The translations under genes and the position numbers were made by a program. A DNA stretch of 64,000 bases from the NCBI RefSeq assembly GCF_022808675.1, contig NZ_JAKZKV010000010.1:90905-154904 (forward strand), written 5' to 3'. This document shows, piece after piece, positions 16,805 through 25,333 of the stretch. This DNA is from Parabacteroides sp. FAFU027. Lineage in GTDB: Bacteria; Bacteroidota; Bacteroidia; Bacteroidales; UBA7332. Position 1 is the first letter of the stretch, and each line of letters starts with the position of its first letter. Under the pieces are notes generated by a model. It had not been told where the DNA came from, did not search any database, and was given only the letters and a program-made list of their open reading frames with translations.

Positions 16805-16845
16805 AAAAGACCCGCTGTCAGAATCATTTGACAGCGGGTCTTTTT
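16805..16845. terminator. Bidirectional terminator between murU and the OmpA-family gene
   Basis: Perfect arms aaaagacccgctgtca and tgacagcgggtcttttt enclose a nine-base loop, with A and T runs on the two sides, serving the convergent genes on both strands. Confidence 0.9.
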
Positions 16846-16847
16846 GG

Positions 16848-18479
16848 TTAATACATTATTTTTCCGAATAGCCTTTTGGCTTTAGCGATTGACTCGGGAT
16901 TGGAGGAATCAATTCCGTATTTCTCTTTAGAAGGAATATCAATCACGGTTCCTACAGGAACAGTATTCGGATTTCGGATTTTCTTCTTATTATATTCGTA
17001 GATATAGACCCAGAAAATCTTATCGTCATAATATTTTAATGCCAGTAACGTCAGTCTGGAACCGGGTTGCATGACTTCTGTTGCAATGGTATCAGTCGAA
17101 TTTGCTTGAGTAGGCTGTTCTGCTTCAATTTTCGGTTTGGCGGTTTCCTGGTTGTTGGTTGCAGCTTCAGTCTTTGGCTCTGTTGTCGACTCTGCCAGAG
17201 TGTCTGTCGATGGTGATTTAGATAAGAAGAACAAGGCAATCTTATTCGTAGCACGATTTTCGATCGGAGCCTGATTGCCACCAAAATGTTTGATCACAAT
17301 TCTGTTTGCCGGAATATTATATTTCGTTTTCAATATGTTTGCTACATATTCGGCTCTTCGTTTACTTAAGTTGAGGTTGTAAGAGCGGGTTCCCGTGCTT
17401 GGATCTGCATACCCGTAGATCTCAATAACACAGTCTTTACTTTTGGCAAACTCATCAGCCGCTTTACGGATATTATCTTCTTCATTGGGTTGATACACGC
17501 TCTTGTCTATGTCAAAACTTACGAAGTCACAAAGTAAAATTTTACTACGCTCCGGTAAGTCATATTTTTTGATCAACTGCTTGAGCTCAGTGGCGCTCTG
17601 AGCCGCTTTCTCATAGTCTGATTTCAGTTCATCATAGGCTTTTACGAGTTTTTCATTTTCAGCATTGAGTTTGCTCTTGTCATCGGTTAGTTCGTTGATT
17701 TTTTTGTTGAGTTTATCCTTCTCTTCCTGTAAAAATGCAGTACGGAAACCTCGGTATGTTCCTGGAAATGTATAAGTTACACCGAGGGTCAACGATGCAA
17801 AGCCTTCATATTTGATATTTGACGAATTGAAACTGGAATTGAATTTGAAATACAACGGAATTATTGATTCTTTGACATCTGCAAAGAATGCGAGTGAACT
17901 GTTGAATTTATGCTCGAAAATCAATCCCGAATTAACGATGAGGTTTTTATACACTTCAGATGAATCTTTGATCTTCATGGCTGTAAATCCAGGTCCTAGA
18001 TAAATCGAGAATGAATTTTTTCTTTCAGGATTGTATCCGGCTATGAGATTATTCAAATTAAAAAGTGCTTCTCCGTGTAAGTCAAATCCAAGAATATCCT
18101 GTTTGATTTTTGTGGTAGTCGTGTTTACCGATATTATTCCGGGAGGAATAATACTTCCAGAAATAGTGGTGTGAGGAATCCATGTATTGATATCCCATAT
18201 TCCGGTTTCTAGTCGCAGACCCACTCCTGGTGTCAGCCATTTTCCTCCAAAGATATTTATTACCGGGGGGGCAAGTTTTATAGAAGAGTTACCCGAGCTA
18301 CCGAATCCTTTTTCAAGGGAGTGGTTACTGATCCCAGCTCCAATCCCAGCCCCGATGAACCAGTTATCTGACGATTTACTTGTGGTAAGCTTTGGGAAAT
18401 TGTTTGAATCACTTACTTGTGCTTGGGTAAATGGTAGACAAACAGTAAAAAGAAGAAAGAGAAAATGTTGTTTCTTCAT
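16848..18479 (-). CDS. OmpA-family outer membrane protein with C-terminal LysM-like domain
   Basis: The protein is 543 residues with a signal peptide (MKKQHFLFLLFTVCLPFTQAQ). Residues about 30-230 look like a beta-barrel, followed by a coiled coil rich in K, E and L (KLNKKINELTDDKSKLNAEN). An OmpA peptidoglycan-binding domain covers about 300-410 (VIEIYGYADPSTGTRSYN, LSKRRAEYVANIL). A Thr/Glu/Pro-rich linker and a C-terminal LysM-like segment (YDDKIFWVYIYEYNKKKIRN) follow. It likely ties the outer membrane to peptidoglycan. The ATG at 18479 was chosen because it opens the signal peptide. Confidence 0.88.
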   Translation of the reverse strand: MKKQHFLFLLFTVCLPFTQAQVSDSNNFPKLTTSKSSDNWFIGAGIGAGISNHSLEKGFGSSGNSSIKLAPPVINIFGGKWLTPGVGLRLETGIWDINTWIPHTTISGSIIPPGIISVNTTTTKIKQDILGFDLHGEALFNLNNLIAGYNPERKNSFSIYLGPGFTAMKIKDSSEVYKNLIVNSGLIFEHKFNSSLAFFADVKESIIPLYFKFNSSFNSSNIKYEGFASLTLGVTYTFPGTYRGFRTAFLQEEKDKLNKKINELTDDKSKLNAENEKLVKAYDELKSDYEKAAQSATELKQLIKKYDLPERSKILLCDFVSFDIDKSVYQPNEEDNIRKAADEFAKSKDCVIEIYGYADPSTGTRSYNLNLSKRRAEYVANILKTKYNIPANRIVIKHFGGNQAPIENRATNKIALFFLSKSPSTDTLAESTTEPKTEAATNNQETAKPKIEAEQPTQANSTDTIATEVMQPGSRLTLLALKYYDDKIFWVYIYEYNKKKIRNPNTVPVGTVIDIPSKEKYGIDSSNPESIAKAKRLFGKIMY

Positions 18480-18638
18480 AATCCAGACTTTAATATTGCA
18501 AATATAAAAGATTTCACATCTGTCAGCTAACAAATCTCTAAAAATTTGAAGAGTATGTTTGCTAAGTTATAATATGCTGCAAAGGGATAGTCGGTTTATA
18601 AGATACAACATTGCTGTTTTATTAAAAGTTTGAATAAA

Positions 18639-18702
18639 AGCTACCCTATAAATCGATTCATTCTAAAACAATATAGAAAGAAGGCGACTTATAGGGTAGC
18701 TT
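18639..18702 (-). terminator. Hairpin downstream of the wzz-like gene
   Basis: Arms aagctaccctataa and ttatagggtagctt are perfectly complementary with a 36-base loop, lying just past the end of the minus-strand Wzz-type gene. The long loop makes terminator function plausible but not certain. Confidence 0.5.
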
Positions 18703-18719
18703 ATTTGTAGCAGAATAGC

Positions 18720-19796
18720 TTATACTATTTGACTACGTAACTTTTCTATTATTAAGAGTCCTATTATATATATAAATGAGATGAAACACCCAACTGTAAA
18801 CCCTATTGCAGTGCCTTTTATTTTACCAATTCGTATTTTTTCTAATGGGAAAATAGGGGCATCAATTATTTGTATGAGAGGGGTTTCTCTTCCTAAGCTG
18901 ATTTTTAGCATTTCCAGGTTTTTCTTCATTTCAATATAAGCATTAGCGGAAACCTGTATATCTGTTTGTTTTTTTGCAAGACCTATGCCTGCAGAAGGCT
19001 TAACTGCATTAAGTAGATTGTCTGCCATAAATGCTCGTTGAGAAACGGCTCTGTCAAGTTCAGCTTTGATAGAATCAGTTTGGTGCTTTAACGTTTCGTA
19101 GTTTTGACGGGTAATTTTTGTTTTTGTATCAACGTAAAATTGTGTTGTTACTTGAGTTAAGTTCTCTACGAAATATTTTGATAAAGCTTCATTCTCAGAA
19201 ACAAAAGAAATATCTCCGATGCTTAGCTTTTTACTTCTTCTACTAACAGTTAGCAATGGCTTTTTTAAGATCTGTCCGTAGATTAATTTGATAATGCTAT
19301 CCTGAGGTCTGCTAAACGTTTCCTGTTTTTGATCAATTGGAAAGTTTAATTCTCTTATCTCTTTGAATTTGCTTTTTTTCCATTTTTCATCCAACTCATA
19401 CGTCTTAATATATAGATTGAGAAGATTGGTTTTTTGGTTGTCAATCGTAATTGGAGATAAAAGTGTTTTTTCAATGAGGTAATGAGAGGTAAATAGTTCA
19501 AAAAGATTATCTCCTCCAAAGGCTCCACTTGAAGAACCTCCTAATGAGAATCCAAACTGACTGGCCAGATTTGATATTCCACTTGCTTTTTCATCATCTT
19601 CAACTGCAAAAGAGAGAGAAGCTGTGTATTTGGGCTTAGTGGTTAAAGAGATTGTAAGTCCAATTGCTGCAGACAGCGCTATTATTATTGAAATTGTGAT
19701 TGATTTCTTTCGAATCAACCTTTTTACGTCTTTAAAGTGTTTGATTAAATCCTTAATGGATATTTCGCCGTCTTCGTTTATAATATTTTCTTCCAT
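18720..19796 (-). CDS. Polysaccharide chain-length determinant (Wzz/PCP) protein
   Basis: The 358-residue inner membrane protein has two transmembrane segments. The first (ISIIIALSAAIGLTISLTT) lies near residue 45 and the second (GTAIGFTVGCFISFIYIIGL) near the C-terminus, bracketing a large periplasmic domain with coiled-coil stretches. The motif KPKYTASLSFAVE after the first segment and the proline-rich IIDAPIFPLEKIR before the second are typical of Wzz. No tyrosine kinase domain is attached. It pairs with the Wza-type gene upstream (40-bp gap) to form an export module for a surface polysaccharide. Confidence 0.9.
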   Translation of the reverse strand: MEENIINEDGEISIKDLIKHFKDVKRLIRKKSITISIIIALSAAIGLTISLTTKPKYTASLSFAVEDDEKASGISNLASQFGFSLGGSSSGAFGGDNLFELFTSHYLIEKTLLSPITIDNQKTNLLNLYIKTYELDEKWKKSKFKEIRELNFPIDQKQETFSRPQDSIIKLIYGQILKKPLLTVSRRSKKLSIGDISFVSENEALSKYFVENLTQVTTQFYVDTKTKITRQNYETLKHQTDSIKAELDRAVSQRAFMADNLLNAVKPSAGIGLAKKQTDIQVSANAYIEMKKNLEMLKISLGRETPLIQIIDAPIFPLEKIRIGKIKGTAIGFTVGCFISFIYIIGLLIIEKLRSQIV

Positions 19797-19836
19797 ATAT
19801 TCCAGTATCTCTTTTGTATTAATCTTTTAGAGGCGT

Positions 19837-22296
19837 TTAAAACGATTTTATTACGCTTAATAATATAGCTAATACAGAAACCAAACTTGTTGAAATAGCA
19901 ACTGTCTCTGCAGTAGTCATTGATTTTCTAACTGGTTTCTCTGGTACAATAATGCGTGATCCCGGTTTTACTTTCGGGTAAAATTTAAGTCCTAAAAAGC
20001 AGGTCGTAACCTCTACTGAACCATTGGCATGTATAATGTAAGATTTACTCGTTTTAGCATTTGTACTATACCCACCTGCATTGTTGACATAAAAGCCAAA
20101 AGATTTTCCTTTTTGATAACGAACGGTATTTGGACGCAGCACTTCTCCGTTTATTGTGACTGTTTCAAGGGATTTAGGAATAGATAATACATCACCGGCT
20201 TCAAGTTTAAGATCGTAGTCCGAACCCGGTTTTTTCAATATCTTTTCAAGGTTAATCGCAACGGTTTGAGTTTCATTGAGAATTTCTTTCTTAACTCTTA
20301 GGCTGTCAATTTCATTTCCTTTTTTTATCACTTTTGAAGATATACTACCGGAGATGTCTTCCAGTAATTTCTTCTGGGATTCATTACTCTCTAACTTGCG
20401 AATTAAGAAAGCGCCTTCTGGGTAAGCGTAGTTTGTTAAACCTCCGGCTAATTTAATCAGATCTGAAATTCGCTGGTTCTTTGAGGTTATTACATAACTA
20501 CCTGCAGATCTGACTTCACCCTCGATCTTAACATCTTTCATATTCTCAAATCCAAAAATTGGACGAATCATGACGCGGTCTTCTCTTTTTAATTTGAAAG
20601 AAGCAGTCTGCTCAAGTGACAGGTTTTTGTCCATCCGGATTTTAAATGATTCCGCTTTGTTGATATTTTTATTCAGAATATTTTCATCCGTAATTTGGCG
20701 ATATATTTCAATTTCACCTACGTTAGCCGTATTCTTAAATCCATTTGACATCAGGATAATATCCTTTAGGCTCATACCTTCAGCAAAAGGAAATCTTCCA
20801 GGGTTCATCACTTCCCCTGAAATATAAACAAACTCTTTTTCTTTCAGATCAAGAACAGAAGAGATGAATATACTATCTTCTCTTTGTAGAAGAATTGTAC
20901 TTTTTCCTTCTAATATATCTTTAGGACAGAAAGTGGTCATTTCGGGTAGTCCGGTTGCATTCTTTCTGAAGATGGTGGCACTATTTACGAATGCATCTTC
21001 TTTCAGTCCGTCAGCCTTTTCAAGCAGAGTTCTAAGATTCATGTCTTTGGTAAGAGCATAGGCTCCCGGACGATAAACAGCTCCGGCTATTTGAACACGG
21101 TTGGTGTAACGATTCAAAATCTCACCTACCTTGTATTCATCTCCGGGTTCGGTTTTAAATATCTTGAATTCATCATAAGCGATATCAATAACAGACTTTT
21201 CTTTCAATGTGTTTCTGTTAGCTGTAATGCGTTCGCGGTAAGCTTTTTCTGTAAATCCACCGGCAAATTCGATAAGTTCTTTGAGCGTTTCTCCGGGTTT
21301 CATTTCAAAAATAGCCGGATTTTTAACCTCACCGGTGATTGTTACACGATTGCGATAAGGGAGTACTTTGATAGCGTCCTGATCATGAAGGCGAAGATTA
21401 CTTTGTTTGCCGTAAACCAGGAAATCATATAAGTCAATGGTTGCAATCACTTTACTGTTACGAATCACCTGGATGTCACGGAATGACCCACTTTCCTTGG
21501 GACCGCCCGACTGATAAAGAGCATTGAATACAGTAGCTAATGATGGTATTGTATATGAGCCGGGATAAACAATTTCACCAATAACATTTACCGTGATACT
21601 GCGGATATCTCCTAATGCGATACTAACAAATGTATTTCCTGCAGAAATTCCTCCATAAACTCTGGCAAGTCGTGATTTAATTATTTTCTTAGCCTCTTCA
21701 ATAGTTAATCCTCCAACAGAGATTACACCGACATTGGGGATTCTGATATTTCCTTCCGGGCTGACATTTACTTTATGACTGACTTCCGATACCCCATAGA
21801 CATCAATGAGTAATTCGTCATCAGGACCTAATATGTAGTTTTGAGGAGTCGCTAATCTCAGGTTGGGCTCAAATGATAGATTAACGTCTTTGAAGATAGA
21901 GGCTCCGAAGATTTTGGGTTTAGCAGCTTTGATGGAATCCTGTTTTGCTAAATAAGCTTCGTAATATTTTGCTTTTTCAGGATCGAACCGGAATTCTTCC
22001 GGCATTTGGTTTTCGTCAGATGTAGAAATTCGTTTTTTTGCTCCGCCTAATTTGTCATTGTATTTGACGATTCTTTTTTTGAGTTTGGCGATCTCTTCTT
22101 TGGATGCACCTTTAGCAGTGGCATATTGGTCCAGTTGATTCATAGAGACACCTTCCGATTGCATTTTAGAGACAATATCCTGAACCTGTTGCTCACTCAA
22201 ATCGTCGGTGTTCAAATTCTTTAAAAGATCTAAGGATTGCGCTTGTATGACATTAAAACAAATCAGAGCAAAGAGTAAACATACGATTTTCTTCAT
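19837..22296 (-). CDS. Polysaccharide export outer membrane protein (Wza-type, multi-SLBB)
   Basis: The 819-residue protein has a signal peptide (MKKIVCLLFALICFNVIQAQ) and an N-terminal charged helical part. The polysaccharide export domain (YILGPDDELLIDVYG, VSPEGNIRIPNVGVISVGG) is followed by at least five SLBB-type repeats. Recognisable repeat starts are VNVIGEIVYPGSYTI, VTITGEVKNPAIFEMKPGE, VQIAGAVYRPGAYAL and VKIEGEVRSAGSYVI. A C-terminal hydrophobic segment follows. It would form the outer membrane channel for capsule or exopolysaccharide. The gene precedes the Wzz-type gene. No glycosyltransferase or polymerase genes lie next to the pair. Confidence 0.93.
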   Translation of the reverse strand: MKKIVCLLFALICFNVIQAQSLDLLKNLNTDDLSEQQVQDIVSKMQSEGVSMNQLDQYATAKGASKEEIAKLKKRIVKYNDKLGGAKKRISTSDENQMPEEFRFDPEKAKYYEAYLAKQDSIKAAKPKIFGASIFKDVNLSFEPNLRLATPQNYILGPDDELLIDVYGVSEVSHKVNVSPEGNIRIPNVGVISVGGLTIEEAKKIIKSRLARVYGGISAGNTFVSIALGDIRSITVNVIGEIVYPGSYTIPSLATVFNALYQSGGPKESGSFRDIQVIRNSKVIATIDLYDFLVYGKQSNLRLHDQDAIKVLPYRNRVTITGEVKNPAIFEMKPGETLKELIEFAGGFTEKAYRERITANRNTLKEKSVIDIAYDEFKIFKTEPGDEYKVGEILNRYTNRVQIAGAVYRPGAYALTKDMNLRTLLEKADGLKEDAFVNSATIFRKNATGLPEMTTFCPKDILEGKSTILLQREDSIFISSVLDLKEKEFVYISGEVMNPGRFPFAEGMSLKDIILMSNGFKNTANVGEIEIYRQITDENILNKNINKAESFKIRMDKNLSLEQTASFKLKREDRVMIRPIFGFENMKDVKIEGEVRSAGSYVITSKNQRISDLIKLAGGLTNYAYPEGAFLIRKLESNESQKKLLEDISGSISSKVIKKGNEIDSLRVKKEILNETQTVAINLEKILKKPGSDYDLKLEAGDVLSIPKSLETVTINGEVLRPNTVRYQKGKSFGFYVNNAGGYSTNAKTSKSYIIHANGSVEVTTCFLGLKFYPKVKPGSRIIVPEKPVRKSMTTAETVAISTSLVSVLAILLSVIKSF

Positions 22297-22392
22297 AGGA
22301 ACTATTATAAACTTTTGAGATATTAGAACGGTAAAACTACTGATCTAATTGTGTTTTGATGAAAATAATCTATTGTGGTAATTTTTCCACGT

Positions 22393-22400
22393 CAAAATTA
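22393..22400 (-). promoter_or_regulatory. Probable promoter -7 element for the wza-like gene
   Basis: Minus-strand TAATTTTG matches TAnnTTTG about 97 bases ahead of the wza-like start, but no TTG lies at the standard upstream distance. The rest of 22297-22542 shows nothing else recognisable. Confidence 0.4.
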
Positions 22401-22542
22401 ATACAATTATTCCAAAAAGGAACGGGAAGTTGAGTCTCTTAGTTCTATGAATTGATGAGATTAGTTTCCAATGGTTTTTTAATCTGAAAGATAACAGACA
22501 GTTGCCTGAGATTTATCGTTGAATGAAATGTCAATTTTTTAT

Positions 22543-23016
22543 TCAAACTTTCCCCATCATCTTCAGATATTGCTCCAGTCTTTCCGGCTGTTGCGTGCCG
22601 ATAAGGATTTTCTTTCCCGTTTTGAGATAGAGTTGCAGACCTTTGTTGCCGGAGAGGTTGATGGCCTTGCCGCTTTTGCGTCCGTATTTGAGTCCCCAGC
22701 CGCTGTATTCACCCATTGGGTTGTAGGTGCGGACTTCGCAACGCTCAATCAGCATCCACGGGATTTTGCGGAAAGTCAGATGAAACGGAAAGAGTTTGTA
22801 CGAGATGTTGAATTCGTCAATGATGGTCGTCAGCTTCATGGTTTTGAAGAAGAGGGTCATCAGCGCGGAGAGGGATGAGAATATTGCGATGGTTTCCGGA
22901 CGTAATGCCTTAGTTGTAGCCAACTCTATAAGGACAATAAAAACGAATAGGAAAGCGACGAGCAGTCCGATCCAAAGCCAGACGTACTTGATTTCCTGAG
23001 TTTCTTTGTAGCGCAT
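22543..23016 (-). CDS. Membrane protein, DUF6141-like
   Basis: The 157-residue protein begins with two hydrophobic segments (VWLWIGLLVAFLFVFIVLIEL and a second near residue 45). A cytoplasmic, PH-like beta domain follows, with the conserved stretch YNPMGEYSGWGLKYGR and KGLQLYLKTGKKILIGTQ. The latter pattern is that of the DUF6141 family and of bacterial PH-like membrane proteins whose role is unknown. It follows a 54-codon gene by 4 bp on the same strand, so the two are probably co-translated. Confidence 0.75.
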   Translation of the reverse strand: MRYKETQEIKYVWLWIGLLVAFLFVFIVLIELATTKALRPETIAIFSSLSALMTLFFKTMKLTTIIDEFNISYKLFPFHLTFRKIPWMLIERCEVRTYNPMGEYSGWGLKYGRKSGKAINLSGNKGLQLYLKTGKKILIGTQQPERLEQYLKMMGKV

Positions 23017-23020
23017 AGGA

Positions 23021-23185
23021 TTATAATTGTCTTTTTTGTTTTCTGGCTTTTATAACCGATTTTTTTATTCCCAGTTTTTGGCCCCAAGTGGCTAAATCTG
23101 AATTAGGGTCGATCATTTGTTCGTCCATTTCTTTTTTTGTTAACCCTCTAAAATTCTTTATTGTGATATGAATGCTTCTTGACAT
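23021..23185 (-). CDS. Small conserved-looking protein, 54 residues
   Basis: A short basic protein starting MSRSIHITIKNFRGLTKKEM and ending in a lysine/arginine-rich tail (KKSVIKARKQKRQL). The ATG at 23185 is preferred over a non-ATG start 13 codons further up. It ends 4 bp before the DUF6141-like gene, and a strong hairpin lies just upstream, so it probably begins or belongs to a short two-gene unit. Family not recognised; composition suggests nucleic-acid or partner binding, but this is speculative. Confidence 0.6.
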   Translation of the reverse strand: MSRSIHITIKNFRGLTKKEMDEQMIDPNSDLATWGQKLGIKKSVIKARKQKRQL

Positions 23186-23200
23186 GGTTTGAATGCTTTT

Positions 23201-23233
23201 ATTCAGAGGGTGACCCGAAGTCACCCTCTGAAT
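23201..23233. terminator. Perfect hairpin between DUF6261-like and small gene
   Basis: attcagagggtga and tcaccctctgaat are perfect complements around a seven-base loop. It follows the stop of the upstream minus-strand DUF6261-like gene closely, fitting a terminator or mRNA-end hairpin, although there is no strong T tract. Confidence 0.6.
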
Positions 23234-23244
23234 GGATTATAAAT

Positions 23245-23982
23245 TTACTGCCCCTCACTCTTTTTCGCCTCCTCCGCTTTCTGGTTGGCAGCACGGGTAG
23301 CGGCGGCCTTGGCGGAAGAGAGGGATTGGGTGATGAGATTGTTGATGGTGGCGATAAGAGGTGTGAATTCCGGCATCGAAGGTTCGAGCAGGGAGATCAG
23401 AGAGAAGAGATTCTTCAATGCCTTGATCAGATCTGGTCGGGTAATCGTCAGAGTTGGCAAGTCGGTTGGCGCGTTGGCAGCGCTTTCGGCAACTCCCTTT
23501 TCATACGCCACCTGAGCAGCCTCCATCTCCCCGAACCATTCCGAAAGATTCAGAAGCGTCATTTCGGCAGCATAATTGTTGCGGAGATCATTCATCAGAT
23601 TAGCCAAAGCCGCTGTTTCGGCTTTGTCGCCCAACGCGTGTGCACTCCAGTCATAGCGTCGGATCACGGATAGAATCTTCAGGGCAGCTTCCCGTTTTTC
23701 AACGTTGGCTCGGTGGCTCCAGGCCTCCGTACAGAATCGGAATGCCAGAAAACCTTCGTCCCGGATTTCATCCAGATTCCGAAGAATCGGGGTGGCACTG
23801 TTTTTACTTTCCCGCTTAAAAGCAAGGTCGAATTTCTCAAAAGCCTGTCCTGCTACATTGATCAAAGGCTTCACCGGCGAAGCATCTGTCAGATTTAATC
23901 CGTTGCAGGCAGTCATAACCCGTTGCGTCAACGTGTATAATTCGTCGTTGGGCAACAATGAATAATTAAATGTCTCAATCAT
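23245..23982 (-). CDS. DUF6261-like protein
   Basis: A 245-residue, mostly helical, soluble protein without signal peptide, beginning MIETFNYSLLPNDEL and ending in an Ala/Lys/Glu-rich tail. The pattern of an N-terminal LTQRVMTACNG and central EAWSHRANVEKREAALKI matches my memory of the Bacteroidota DUF6261 family, which has no known function. The 41-bp-period array begins about 50 bp upstream of its start, so the array may overlap its promoter region. Confidence 0.75.
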   Translation of the reverse strand: MIETFNYSLLPNDELYTLTQRVMTACNGLNLTDASPVKPLINVAGQAFEKFDLAFKRESKNSATPILRNLDEIRDEGFLAFRFCTEAWSHRANVEKREAALKILSVIRRYDWSAHALGDKAETAALANLMNDLRNNYAAEMTLLNLSEWFGEMEAAQVAYEKGVAESAANAPTDLPTLTITRPDLIKALKNLFSLISLLEPSMPEFTPLIATINNLITQSLSSAKAAATRAANQKAEEAKKSEGQ

Positions 23983-24033
23983 AGTTTTTTTCTTTATCAG
24001 TTAAACAAAAATGAGAATTTCAATCATTATCAT

Positions 24034-24320
24034 CCTCTTGGGACGGGTTTAGGCTAAATCGAAACAGTAAAATTTATCTCTGGCAAATCCGGATGTCGGA
24101 ATTTTTCGTTTTTTTCGTGCCTGGCTGATTCAGTTGTCTCCCCAAACGTTTTTTTTCGTGTCCGGGAAATTCCAAAGTCGGAAAAAAGAGTTTTTTTTGC
24201 CTCTGGCGCGCGCCAGCCTCAAAAAAAACTGTTTTTTGAGACCCGGAATCCAGCCAGAGTGGAAATTGACGGTTTATTTTGACTTCGGAATTTCCCAGGG
24301 GCAAAATTTACGGGAAAATT
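24034..24320. repeat. Second degenerate 41-bp-period array, about seven units
   Basis: T runs of 6-8 begin at 24109, 24149, 24191 and 24232, with a weaker one near 24273, giving steps of 40-42 bases. Each unit also has a GC-rich block before an A-rich/T-run block. The blocks are ctggcaaatccgg, cctggctgattc, ccgggaaattcc, ctggcgcgcgccag, ccggaatccagc and tcggaatttccc. Both blocks tend to be palindromic within a unit. The region is non-coding and lies between a DUF6261-like gene and a lipoprotein gene. Period and two-block layout match the array at 11659-12030, but the sequence differs. Confidence 0.8.
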
Positions 24321-24341
24321 CCTCAAATCTATCCCAGTTTG

Positions 24342-25034
24342 TCAGATCTTTAACCTCAATCTCACATAATCAAACTGCAAATTCTCAGTTTTATCGACTT
24401 TTGCTCGTTTGATGACAAGACAAGAATCATTTTCCCATTTTACTTCATCCGGCCCCCAATCTAAGATTTCTTTTTCAAATACTTTATCAAAACCTCCATT
24501 TTTTTCTTTGTAGAGTTGGATTCCATTTTCTTCAAAACAAGCAATTAAGTCGGATGAAGCACAGACAAAGTATTTTTTACTTGGAGAAAATAAAGGCGGT
24601 TCCCATAATTCCATTTTCGTCCCATTCTTTAGATTTATAAATAACTCATAAGAGTACTCTGAATATTGTGCATTTACATGGACATATGGAATATGACTAA
24701 GAGTTTTTATATATTCATGATAGAAAGGTGAATGTTGCTCTGTCGAATCATTTTTCAAAAATATGATTTGATTGTTTTGTAAATGAATTTTGATACCCTC
24801 TTTAGTCTGTTTTATTCGGTTTGTATCGAGCGGAATTGTGTCTTGATCCGATGGGTATTTGTAATGAACCGAATTATAATAGTTTTCGCTGATGGAATCC
24901 AGTGCGTAAACCTTGCCGTTAATCATTAATGTATCGAATGGTGGACGAACATCAGCCTTTGGTAAATCTGCTTTTTTATGGTTACATGCAGTTGTTAGTA
25001 TAATCAATAGGGTGGGGATGAATAATATTTTCAT
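24342..25034 (-). CDS. Hypothetical lipoprotein
   Basis: The 230-residue protein begins with a lipoprotein signal peptide (MKILFIPTLLIILTTAC, lipobox LTTAC), giving the start at ATG 25034 rather than the longer open frame. The mature part is hydrophilic, with a TLMINGKVYALDSI segment and a C-terminal half that resembles a beta-rich domain (KKYFVCASSDLIACFEENG). Family not recognised. It stands alone on the minus strand, with the 41-bp array downstream and uvrA diverging upstream. Confidence 0.75.
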   Translation of the reverse strand: MKILFIPTLLIILTTACNHKKADLPKADVRPPFDTLMINGKVYALDSISENYYNSVHYKYPSDQDTIPLDTNRIKQTKEGIKIHLQNNQIIFLKNDSTEQHSPFYHEYIKTLSHIPYVHVNAQYSEYSYELFINLKNGTKMELWEPPLFSPSKKYFVCASSDLIACFEENGIQLYKEKNGGFDKVFEKEILDWGPDEVKWENDSCLVIKRAKVDKTENLQFDYVRLRLKI

Positions 25035-25200
25035 TGGCGGATTCTGATTTTTGTTATTCCAACAGTCGATATTATGTCTATACAAGTGATTCCGATATTC
25101 CTTAACTGCAAATGTAAAAGAATCTTTCTAATTCCCTGATTGCATTTGATGAAAAATCCTACGAAGTGGTAAAATTTGAATAAAGGTGGGTGTGCTATAC

Positions 25201-25225
25201 CAGACAGGTTTTCAAAACCTGTCTG
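25201..25225. repeat. Intergenic palindrome (CAGACAGGTTTT type)
   Basis: Perfect arms cagacaggtttt and aaaacctgtctg meet around a single base upstream of uvrA. It is of the same general kind as the palindromes at 2186 and 58199. The rest of 25035-25333 shows only the uvrA promoter. Confidence 0.75.
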
Positions 25226-25277
25226 ATGTTAGAATAACCCGATTTCCCCTGTTAATAATCCGCAACATCCCAAGGCA

Positions 25278-25312
25278 TTGATTTTTTACCTGCCCGAAAA
25301 GGCGTAAATTTG
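25278..25312 (+). promoter_or_regulatory. uvrA promoter
   Basis: TAAATTTG at 25305-25312 matches the -7 box and TTG at 25278-25280 could be the upstream element, although the 24-base spacing is longer than usual. The uvrA ATG follows 21 bases later. Confidence 0.55.
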
Positions 25313-25333
25313 CGTTTCTGAAAAAACAACGCT

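Noticed and set aside
24100..24300. Plain terminator cluster from repeated T runs
   Set aside because: Five T runs at 40-42 base steps with a second block per unit are better explained as one periodic array.
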